In this document: piece by piece, positions 26,501 to 39,000 of the stretch
Position numbering within the stretch: position 1 is the stretch's first letter
How the letters are laid out: each line of letters opens with the position of its first letter
NCBI GenBank assembly: GCA_031761405.1
Contig: JASEVX010000008.1
Location: forward strand, 73,948,014 to 74,012,013
DNA length: 64,000 nucleotides
Reading direction: 5' to 3'
Source of the DNA: Serripes groenlandicus
Taxonomy: Eukaryota > Mollusca > Bivalvia > Cardiida > Cardiidae
Notes under the pieces: generated by a model
Told to the model about the DNA's origin: nothing
The model's database searches: none
The model's input: only the letters and a program-made list of their open reading frames with translations
Made by a program: the position numbers and the translations under genes

Positions 26501-29500
26501 TCTCCAAAAGTGTCATGCTGATTTTCAAATAATTTTTAGAAATGTTCCTTGGGTGACCCTTTATTAGATTCCTTCAAGAAATGTTGATTGGTTGAAAAAC
26601 ATGGCCGCCAGGGGGCGGGGCTATTTTGCCTTATATGACCATAGTGAACTTAAAAAATCTTCTTCTCCGAAAGTGTTGAGCAGATTTTCAAATAATTTTG
26701 TAGAAATATTCCTTCGTTGAAGCCTCTATCAGATTCCTCCAAGCCATGTTGATTGGTAAAAAAACATGGCCGCCAGAGGGCGGGGCTATTTTGCCTTATA
26801 TGGCTAAAGAGAAAACTTAAAAAATCTTCTCCTTCGAAAGTGTCTGGCTGATATTCAAATAATTTTGTAGAAATGTTCCTAGGCTGACCCTCTATCAGAT
26901 TCCTTCAAGCCATGTTGATTGGTTGAAAAATATGACCGCCAGGGGGTGGGGCTATTTTGCCTTATATGTATGGCTATAGTGAAAACTTAAAATATCCTCT
27001 CCTCCAAAAGTGTCAGACCGATTTTCAAATAATTTTACGGAAACATTCCTTGGGTGACACTCTACAAGATTCCTGTAAGCCATGGTGGTTGGTAAAAAAC
27101 ATGGCCACAAGGGGGCAGGGCTGTTTGGTGATTTGATTTTTGCCTTATGGCCGTGGAGCGATACTGGCCCTCTTGGTCCTCTTGTTATTATTTTCTTTTA
27201 ATGAAGTTTGTATTATGTAAATAGGTATGATCACTAGTTCTATCAGACAATGCCTATTATCACTTGACAAAGCCCTTATGGGGAGCATCCTTTGGTTCCA
27301 CAGATTCCTTGTTAAATGAGTTACGGCCCCTTGAATTTCTCATCTCATAAATTGTCAGGCACCAGCTGGGGGTATTCATGACCTTCAGTGATATTTCTAT
27401 GTATATTGTCAGGCACCAGCTGGGGGTATTCATGACCTTCAGTGATATTTCTAGTTCTCTATTGTAATTCTTTCGGTCCAGCTTTCATTTACTGATATAT
27501 TGGAAGATGAATCATCATGTGTTCAATGCCAATTCAATAGATGATTCCTTATTCACAGAGATGTTATCAAATTTTAACTTAATTGGATTCAAACGATTGA
27601 CGTTAAAATCTGGTTAGCTTTTGCCCAAATTACTTTCATTACACATGACCAATTCTGACCATATTTCTAGGGAGGTAGCTTAGAAACAGTACAGAGAGGA
27701 AGCCTGGGATATTTGGGAGTGACCGACCTTCAACATACAAAACGCTTTCTGAAGTTTTTGCAGCAGACGACTATTGAAAACCTTGTGTCAAAAGTAAAAA
27801 TTACTCAAAATGGCAAGCAATTTCTCCTTTTGCCACAACGTTTTCAACTCGATCCAATAATTAAACTCCTATTTATGGAGATTGTCTACATTTTGGGCTT
27901 AATGTTTTAAAAGTCGTCTGCTGCAGATTTATTGTATATGGGAAAGGGTAAAAACCTGATATTGTGACTTCATCCCATTTCTTGTTTAATCCAAGTGTCA
28001 CACAGTGTCACAGATTGTTACTCTTGTTACAGGATTTGGGGAACCAGCACTGGAAAGGTGAAAAGGTACGGAACCTGGAGGTCTATGTATGTGGAGAGAC
28101 CTCATATACAGTTTACTGGTATGTCCTCGTTTTAACCGCTTTTCTCCATAATTATGCAGATGCATTGTGATGTGTCAGCTGCAGACAACTTTTGAAAACG
28201 TAACTGCAATGTTATAATAAAAATAATAATAATAATAAGAACGACTTTATTTTATGAGGCTACACATTTGGGTTGTCCCAATCTTCCATGCGGGCCTTAG
28301 AATTAGAAATACATTATATACACAACGTTATACATATAAACAGTTCAAAATAAAAGCAAATACAAATTGGTAACAAAATAAAAGATTGCTTAATTTCATG
28401 AATTACAAGAAAATGTCCATGCTAAATATAATTTCTTAAAAGAATTTAATGAATTTGCAGTTCTAATTTGAAAGGGAATATCATTCCAAATTTTTGGTCC
28501 TAATAGGTAAGGGATTTTCTGAAGAATTCTAGTTTTGGTTTTGGTGTCTGTAACAGCTTGTTATCAAAGAATCTTAGACTTTTATTTTGGGAGTATTTGA
28601 ATTTGTCTCGGAGGTATTCAGGACATTGTTCATTTAATGATTTGTAGATGATAATTGCTTTTTAGATCACCTGAGCCGAAGGCTCAAGGTGAGCTATTCT
28701 GATCACTTTTTGTCCGTCGTCCGTCGTCCGTCCGTCCGCCCGTCCGGCGTTAACTTTTAGCTTTAAACATCATCTCCTCCCAAACTCCAAGGACAATTTC
28801 CGTGAAACATCACAGGACTGTTCCTCTGGTTGGCCTCTTTCAAAGTTGTTCAAAGATTTAAATTCCATTGAGAACTTTGGTTGCTGCGGCATCAGAAAGG
28901 GGACAAAATGTCCAAACTTTAAAAATCTTCTCCTCCGAATCTGCCTGTCAGATTCAAATATAATTTGGTAGAAATGTTCCTTGGGTGACCCTCTATAAAA
29001 ATTGTTCAAGCCATACTGATTGGGCGAAAAACATGGCAGTCAGGCGGCATCAAAAAAGGGGCAAAATTTGAAAATTCCATTTTTATGAAAGTGCTTGTCT
29101 GATTTTAAGAAAATATAATACGAATCTTACTGTAATGATCCTTTATTTAATTTGTTTAAGCCGTTTTGATTGGTTACACAATCATAGCAACCAGGCGTCA
29201 TCACAAAAGGGGTAAATTGAACTTTTAGCTACAAATGACAACCAACTCCTACCATTCCAATAGAACAATTTCCACAAAACATCACAGGAATGTTCCTTTG
29301 GTGGTCCTCTTTCAAAATTGTTCAAAGATTAAAATTCCAATGAGAACTTTGGTTGCTGCGGCATCAGAAAAGGGGACAAAATGTCCAAACTTTAAAAATC
29401 TTCTCCTCCGAATCTGCCTGTCAGATTAAAATATAATTTGGTAGAAATGTTCCTTGGGTGACCCTCTATAAAAATTGTTCAAGCCATACTGATTGGGCGA

Positions 29501-32500
29501 AAAACATGGCAGTCAGGCGGCATCAAAAAAGGGGCAAAATGACAGAATTTGAAAATTCCATTTTTATGAAAGTGCTTGTCTGATTTTAAGAAAATATAAT
29601 ATGAATCTTACTGTAATGATCCTCTATTTAATTTGATTAAGGCGTTTTGATTGGTTACACAATCATAGCAACCAGGCGTCATCTCAAAAGGGGTAAATTG
29701 AACTTTTAGCTACAAATGACAACCAACTCCTACCATTCCAATAGACCAATTTCCACAAAACATCACAGGAATGTTCCTTTGGTGGTCCTCTTTCAAAATT
29801 GTTCAAAGATTAAAATTCCAATGAGAACTTTGGTTGCTGCGGCATCAGAAAGGGGACAAAATGTCCAAACTTTAAAAATCTTCTCCTCCAAATCTGCCTG
29901 TCAGATTCAAATATAATTTGGTAGAAATGTTCCTTGGGTGACCCTCTATAAAAAAAATTCAAGCCATACTGATTGGTCGAAAAACATGGCAGTCAGGCGG
30001 CATCAGAAAAGGGGCAAAATGACAAAATTTGAAAATTCCATTTTTATGAAAGTGTTTGTCTGATTTTAAGAAAATATAATACGAATCAAGAATGTTCCTT
30101 TGGTGGTCCTCTTTCAAAATTGTTCAAAGATTTAAATTCCATTGATAACTTTGGTTGCTGCGGCATCAGAAAGTGAGAAAAATACCCAAATTTTAAAATC
30201 CTTTTCCTCCATAATCTACTTGTGCGATTGCAAGATAATTTGGTAGAAATGTTCCTTAAGTGACCCTCTAAATAAACTGTTGAAGCCATATTGATTTCGT
30301 TGAAAAACAGGGCAGCAAGGCGGCATCAGGAAAGGTGCAAAATGACAAAAACTTTATAATTCCATTCTTATTAAAGTTCTTGTTAGATTTCAAGATATAA
30401 ATGGCCTTTACTGATAAGCTGTTTCTTGAGAAGTGTCCACTCCTTTGCAGTTTCATTTACACTCCCTGATAAAATTTTCCCAGATATTTGCAGTTAAATA
30501 TTTGCTACTAATTTACTATCAATTAGGTGATCGATTTAGGGCCATCTTGGCCCTCTTGTTTATAGTCTATTCTTGCTTGAAATTTCATCCAGGATAATTG
30601 TTTGAAAAGTTCTTCTGATGGTTCATCAAATGGCTTGTCAAGTATTACACGTGCAGCACGTTTTTGAAATTTTAACATTTTATCATGCAGATTTTGACTG
30701 CAGGAGCCCCATATTGTGCAACAATAGTCAATGTGAGGAAGTATGTAGGCATTAAAGAAAAGTTTCCTTGATTGTATATTAAGAAACTTTTAAAATTATT
30801 ATTAACCCTTTCCCTCATACGGCAATTCTGCAGCAGACGACTTTAAACATATTTTGTCAAAAAATAGAAAATCTCCATTATTGAATGGATAACCTATGAC
30901 AAAAAGTGGAAAACATTGTGGCAAAAGGAGAAATTGCATGTTTTGTGCAATTTCTTCTTTTGTCACTGTTTTCAAAAAGCCGTCTGCTGCAGAGGCGTCA
31001 GAAAGCGTCTACATGAGGGAAAGGGTTAAATATCAAATTCATTCAATAATTATATCATCATGAAAAGAGATATAATTATTCTGCTAATTATTTTGTCATG
31101 TATAGGAAAACACCTTTTCTCGTTTTGACTAATTTCACCTTTTGTCATAATGGTTTTGCAAAGCCATCTGCTGCAAATGTGTCAAGATGTGGGAAAAGTT
31201 ACCTGTTGATCTGATCTGATACTGTAAGAGTTGTCTGCTCTCAAAACAACGGGAGAAACTTCAACATTTCGAATAGTGAAAGACAGTGTTGTCTGCTCTC
31301 TAAACTTTGGGAGAAACTTCAACTCCTTGAATAGTGAAAGACCGTGTTTTCTGCTCTTAAAACAACGGGAGAAACTTCAACACCTTGGTGAAAGTGTTAT
31401 CTTGAAATGGTGTTGAAAACATTGGGAGCAACTTCAACACCTTGAATAGTGAACGTTTTATCTTGATATAGAGTTGAAAACATTGTTTTTTAGCAGTGTT
31501 TTCTTTTTGAACAAATTTCAAAAAGTGATCTTTTGCAGAAGAGTTATATGTGGTTTATATTGTGAAAGCATTCATTGTTTCAAAAGATTATTTGTTATAA
31601 ATCATTTCTAGGTTGCTATATCAGCAAGACTGTCTACTTCAGACCAGGTGAAAGGAGTTTTGAGCAGCACTATCAGCCATGGCATGAAGTGGGATACTTC
31701 AGATATATTCGATTCTTCTCTGAAGGTAGGTTCAGCATTCAATTTGTATATCTCTCTTATGATATTGCCAACTTGGCAGGGAGACATTTAGAAATCACTT
31801 TCCATCCTCAGTCTGTCTTTTAAGGCTTTTCCACCTCGTCGCTTAGAATTGTGGGGTTAGCATTATGACTGGTTTTAGGATAAATGGAACAGTAATACTT
31901 GTAACTTACCCAGGTAACTGAACAATCGTTGAAAGGGGCCTTAAAGACCATTAACACCAAACAATGTGTAGTGACTATGTTCTGTTCAGCGGTTTTACAC
32001 TTTGTTTCAACAGTTATCACTGGGTATTACTGTGAAATAGTGTCCGTTATATAAACTAAGTGTCTGTTAATCTACAACACCATACAAACAAAGTGTCTGT
32101 TATATAAACTAAGTGTCTGTTAATCTACAACTCTAGGTTACCAGGTCAAGTTTAATCAGACCCTTTGCTGGGGCCTTATTTGTTTTCAGATCCTCATGAA
32201 AGTTCATCAGCACATTCATTTCCATCAAGTATAGGGCATGTTTGAAATTTGGGTTGTTTGGGTCAAAAACTAGGTTGCTCACTCAAAATAAACACCCAAT
32301 GTTGTCCACACATTTTAAAATAGATATACCAATGTGGTTCAAGCATTCTTTTACAATTTTTGTTTTGCTCGGGATTTCAATTGAGCTAATTACCTTGCTA
32401 CATCTGTTTTGCGTGGTGCCATTGAGATCTGCCTTTATTCACTGCAGGTAAAGTACTGATGATGACTAGCGCAGATGAGCCATCTCAGACCCTCTCTAGA

Positions 32501-35500
32501 CTTGGAAATCCGAACACAGACCTACCTGAAATAATGCGGGGGGTTTACAGGATAGCTGGAGACAGGGTAAGTGTAACACAGACCTACCTGAAATAATGTG
32601 GGGGTTTAAAGGATAGCTGAAAACAGGGTAAGTAGATATCTGATCACAGACCTACCTGAAATAATGCGGAGGGTTTACAGGATAGCTGGAGACAGGGTAA
32701 GTAGATATCAGAACACAGACCTACCTGAAATAATGCGGGGGGTTTACAGGATAGCTGGAGACAAGGTAAGTAGATATCAGAACACAGACCTACCTGAAAA
32801 AATGTGGGGGGTTTACAGGGTAAGTGTAACACAGACCTACCTGAAATAATGCGGGGAGTTAACAGGATAGGTGGAGACAGAGTACGTGTAACACATAACT
32901 ACCTGAAATAATGCGGGGGTTACAGGATAGCTGGAGACAGGGTAAGTGTAACACATACCTACCTGAAATAATGCGGGGGGTTACAGGATAGCTGGAGACA
33001 GGGTAAGTGTAACACAGACCTACTTGAAATAATGCGGGGGTTTACAGGATAGCTGAAAACAGGTTAAGTTTAACACAGACCTACTTGAAATAATGCAGGG
33101 GGTTTACAGGATAGCTGGAGACAGGGTAAGTGTAACACAGACCTACTTGAAATAATGCGGGGGTTTACAGGATAGCTGGAGACAGGGTAAGTGTAACACA
33201 GACCTACTTGAAAGAAATAATGCGGGGGATTACAGGATAGCTGAAAACAGGGTAAGTTTAACACAGACCTACTTGAAATAATGCGGGGGGTTTACAGAAT
33301 AGCTGGAGTCAGTGTAAGTGTAACACAGACCTACTTGCAATAATACGGGGGGTTACAGGATAGCTGGAGACAGGGTAAGTGTAACGAGACCTACTTGAAA
33401 TAATGCGGGGGTTTACAGAATAGCTGGAGTCAGTGTAAGTGTAACACAGACCTACTTGAAATAATGCGGGGGTTAAAGGATAGCTGGAGACAGGGTAAGT
33501 GTAACGAGACCTACTTGAAATAATGCGGGGGGTTACAGGATAGCTGGAGACAGGGTAAGTGTAACACAGACCTACCTGAAATAATGTGGGGGGGTTACAG
33601 GATAGCTGGAGACAGGGTTAGTGTAACACAGACCTACCTGAAATAATGCGGGGGTTACAGGATAGCTGGAGACAGGGTAAGTGTAACACAGACCTACCTG
33701 AAATAATGCGGGGGGTTACAGGATAGCTGGAGACAGGGTAAGTGTAACACAGACCTACCTGAAATAATGCGGGGGTTTCAGGATAGCTGGAGACAGGGTA
33801 AGTGTAACACAGATCTACTTGAAATAATGTTGGGGGTTTACAGGATAGTTGGAGACAGGGTAAGTAGATATCTGAACACAGACCTACCTGAAATAATGCG
33901 GGTGGTTTACAGGATAGCTGGAGACAGGGTAAGTAGATATCAGAACACAGACCTACCTGAAATAATGCGGGGGTTACAGGATAGCTGGAGACAGGGTAAG
34001 TGTAACACAGACTTACCTGAAATAATGCGGGGGTTTACAGGATAGCTGGAGACAGGGTAAGTGGGATGAGTTGTTGAAGCCACAGGTCAAGATAAGGAGG
34101 GGTATACAACTCTTTTCCCCACAATATCTTTCTTACTCTCCAATCAAACCCTGTGGAGACAATTCTTTTGAATATCCATAACATGGGGTTAGAGGGGTCA
34201 AATAAGGATTTTAGAACATGCAAAACTACCCCTTTAATAGAACTCTGTTCAGTATAGCGCCAGGCCAGCTTTACCAGGATTTATACTGTTGACTGCTTAT
34301 CTCAACATTTTTATCAGAATATTGCTATAATTGGCTATGAATTCTTCAAATGCAAAACTGGACAAGTTCATTTTAAAAATTCAGCATTGAAAATGTTATC
34401 TCCTTGGATATTTAAGCTCACCTGAGCATGAATTTCTCATGGTGTGCTTTTAGGATTGTTTAATGACTGTTGTCCCAGCAGTTTTCTGTAAACAACATCT
34501 CCTCCTGAACTCCAGGCCCAAGTTCAAACTAATGACCTTTAAGAATAAGGCAGCTATTTCCCCCTCAGCATAAGCTTTACATAATGAAATCTCCCTTAAA
34601 CATCAGTGAAAGGTATTAGAACACACATTTAAACAACTGTACTTTCTATACCATAAATTAACAAATTTGATTTTTAAACAACATGCAGGCACTTTTTAAC
34701 ACCTGCAGCAGATTATTTTTGAAAACATTGTGGCAAAAAAAGAAATTACTACAAATGATTATAAGCTTTTGCCATAATGTTTTCAACTTTCTTTCAATAA
34801 TTTAACTTAATAGATTATATTTAAAGAGACTTTCCATATTTTTGTCAAGATGTTTTCAAGGTGTGCTGCTGATGTGGCAAAATCATTTATAGAGAGCTTC
34901 CTTAGTTTTAGCTGAGCCCCGGTAGCTCAGTCGGTAGCAACGCGGGCTGTCAATCCAGGGGTTGTGAGTTCGAATCTCAGCTTGGCCAACTTTCTTTCCA
35001 GTCAATGCGACATGCGTCATTCCTCTTCCACCAATGGGCTAAGTCTATGTGGAAAAGCAGCCAGTTGCTTTGGAAGATTGTTGTGTGGAGTACTGGTGTG
35101 AGAAAACCAGGAAATGCATGAGTAGGTGAACTGGCCGCCGTGATATAACTGAGAAATTGTTAAAAACGGCGTTAAACCCCAATCAATCAATCCTTGCATT
35201 TAACCAAATTTTTCAAATTCATCTGCAACAGATTTGTTGTTTGTGGGAAAGGATTAACATTCATATCAGCAAGAGATGAGGTTTTTGTGATTAGGTTAGT
35301 ATTTTCCTGCATAGATGAATTGAGTAGTTTTTGTGTCAACTTGACTTTCTCAGAGAGACACTTGAACCTTTCCCACATACAACAAATCTGCGGCAAGACA
35401 ACTTTGAAATGATCTACACGAAATATAGAAAATCTCTATTAATGAAACTTTAAATAGTTATTAGATAGAGTTGAAAAGATTGGCGAAAGGAGAAATTACT

Positions 35501-36045
35501 GATCATTTTGCCACATTGTTTTCAAAAGATATCTGCTGCAGAGGCATCAGAAAGCGTCTGTATGTGGTAAAGCGAATATTTTGTATTCAGGTGACTGGTG
35601 TACTAAAGAGGAATAACCCCGCAGATACCAACAGCTCGGTTTTCCGGTACAAGCGGAATAAGAACAAGATGAACAACAATAAAACAGCGATGACTTTTCA
35701 TATTGTACGTATTTTTGACTTTCCCTTTCCCACGGACAATAAATCTGTATTAGATAAATTCGAAAACATCTACAGAAAATCATGGAAATCTTTATAAATG
35801 ATTTATCAATAATTTATTGAATAAGAAATAAAAGCAACTGCTCATTATCTGTAATTTCTCCCTTTGCAACAATGTTTTCAAATGTTGTCTGCTGCATAGG
35901 TGTAAAAATGTGTCTGTATGTGTAGTGTTAAAAACTGAACCTGTAGTGTACATTATCTAATATTACATTCTGAGGATGTTAAAATCTAGTTTATTATTAT
36001 GTCTCCCCCTGTATACAGGGGAGATATATTGTTTTTGTCCTGGGC

Positions 36046-36076
<31 letters not shown>

Positions 36077-39000
36077 CTTCTGTCTGTCTGTCCGAAATCG
36101 TGTCCGCTCCATATCTCCAAGACGGCTTGAAGGATTTTCATGAAACTTGGCTCACATGTTCACCTCATCAAGGCGACGTGCAGAACCCGCGTCTCGACAA
36201 TATAGGGTCAAGGTCAAGGTCACGCTTGAAGGTCAAAGGTTTGAGGCTTTATTTCGTGTCCGCTCCATATCTCCGAGACGGCTTGAAGGATTTTCATGAA
36301 ACTTGGGTCACATGTTCACCTCATCAAGGCGACGTGCAGAACCTGCGTCTCGACAATATAGGGTCAAGGTCAAGGTCACGCTTGAATGTCAAAGGTTTGA
36401 GGCTTTATTTCGTGTCCGCTCCATATCTCCCAGACGGCTTGAAGGATTTTCATGAAACTTGGGTCACATGTTTACCTCATCAAGGCGACGTGCAGAACCC
36501 GCGTCTCGACAATATAGGGTCAATGTCAAGGTCACGCTTGAAGGTCAAAGGTTTGAGGCTTTATTTCGTGTCCGCTCCATATCTGTCCCAAATTTATAGG
36601 TTGGAATGTTTTGAGAGATTTTGACAGATATTTGAGGGGAGACATCTGTTTTTTGCAAAAACAATTCTAGTTTAGTGTGGTTTTAAATTGTTTTCAACAT
36701 TATTTCTGTTATATTAGAAAATCAGTATTGTTAACCCTTTCCCACATATAGACGCTTTCTGATGCCACTGTAGCAGAATACTTTTGAAATCATTGTGGCA
36801 AAAGGCGAAATTTCTCATTATGAGCAATTTCTCCTTTTGCCACAATTATTTCAACTACATAGGATAAAAACATACTTTCTTTTATAAAGATTTTATATAT
36901 TTTGACCTTGATTATTTCAAAGTTGTCTGCTACAGATTTGTTGTTATGTGGTAAAGTGTTAATCACGACCCCTGATTCCTATATTTCTTAATTACTATTG
37001 ATTTAATGTTTGTAGCATAACTATATCAAGATCACTAATATTGATTTAATGTTTGTAGCATAACTATATCAAGATCACTAATATTGATTTAATGTTTGTA
37101 GCATAACTATATCAAGATCACTAATATTGATTTAATGTTTGTAGCATAACTATATCAAGATCACTAATATTGATTTAATGTTTGTAGCATAACTATATCA
37201 AGATCACTAATATTGATTTAATGTTTGTAGCATAACTATATCAAGATCACTAATATTGATTTAATGTTTGTAGCATAACTATATCAAGATCACTAATATT
37301 GATTTAATGTTTGTAGCATAACTATATCAAGATCACTAATATTGATTTAATGTTTGTAGCATAACTATATCAAGATCACAAATCTCCAAGGGGCATTGAG
37401 ATCTGAATGTTAAGCAGTGTGCAGACGAATTTTGAGATTTCTCTTTTTGCCACAATGTTTTCAACCTTATTCAATAGTCATTCTATTATTTATAGAGATT
37501 TCCCATACTTTTAACTAGATTTTTTTGAAGTTATCTGCTGCAGAGTTGTTTTGTTGTATGTGGGAAAAAGTTAAATCTGTGGTGCCAGATATTGCTGGTT
37601 TTAAACTGGTGATTTCTTGCAGAAACACAATCAAAATGAATAAAGGATAGTATATACTAGACATACTAGGTGTAACGGCCAGGTTTATATTTGACAAAAT
37701 GGATGGCTATCTCCAAAATTGCCAAATGAAAAGAATGTCATTATTATACTTATGCACTATACATATGATATTTCTTGGTTTTAATCTTGACACACAGAAT
37801 TTCCATACACATTTTCTATTTGTCTTTTACACCTGCAATGATGTACAAAGTGAGACGTATGATTATGTGTATTTTTTTTTTTTAGGAATTAGAGATAAGC
37901 AATGCCGGTAAGAGGAAAGGTGGCAAACTGACATGGATTAGTTACAGCGTCCAGAAACAACACAAGTATGTATTATATTGTAGAGAGACAACACAAGTAT
38001 GTATTATATTGTAGAGAGACAACACAAGTATGTATTATATTGTAGAGAGACAACACATGTATGTAATATATTCTAGAGAAACAACACAAGTATGTAGTAT
38101 ATTGTAGAGAAACAACACAAGTATGTAGTATATTGTAGAGAAACAACACAAGTATGTATTATATTGTAGAGAAACAACACAAGTATGTAGTATATTGTAG
38201 AGAGACAACACAAGTATGTAGTATATTGTAGAAAGACTACACAAGTATCTATTATATTGTAGAGAGACAACACAAGTATGTAGTATATTGTAGAGAGACA
38301 ACACAAGTATGTAGTATATTGTAGAGCAACAACACAAGTATGTAGTATATTGTAGAAAGACTACACAAGTATGTATTATATTGTAGAGAAACAACACAAG
38401 TATGTATTATAATGTAGAGAGGCAACACAAGTATGTATTATATTTTAGGGAGACTTGATCTAATTTTTTAAGCTGTAGCATTTGCTACTATACTATAACA
38501 TGGGTGATTTAGGGCCATCTTGGTCCTCTTGTTATTGAACAGAGTTAAAAACATTGTGTCAAAAGGAAAAGTTGCTCATAAGGTTTATAAGACAAGTTTC
38601 TTATTGAGCAGGAAATAGTGTTGAATAAAGATTGATGACTATGATATTTATTTACCCTTTCCCACATGCAACAAATATGCAGCAGATGACTTTAAAAACA
38701 TTTCAGCGACATTTAAAAAAAAATGGCTCTTCAAAGGAAAGTATAATTGTAGAATACAGAAGAAATTATGTAAAGTGAGTTGAACCCTTTCCCTCATACG
38801 ACAATTCTGCAGCAGACGACTTTGAACGTATTTTGTCAAAAAAATAGAAAATTTCTATAATTGAATGGATAACCTATGACTAAAAGTGGAAAACATTGTG
38901 GCAAAAGGAGAAATTGCTCGTTTTCAAAAAGCCGTCTGCTGCAGAGGCAACAGAAAGCATCTATATGAGGGAAAGGGTTAATTGAAGATGACAAAACAAA

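Noticed and set aside
34914..34986. Functional tRNA-Asp-like gene
   Set aside because: It has A and B boxes but no closing acceptor stem, and it continues into a SINE body found elsewhere in the window.
36100..36624. 174-codon plus-strand frame
   Set aside because: It is three-plus copies of a 156-bp mobile-element unit; openness follows from the period, with no recognisable domain.
38035..38397. Minus-strand 120-codon frame in the 31-bp array
   Set aside because: An artefact of a short tandem repeat; the meaningful signal is the splice donor on the plus strand.
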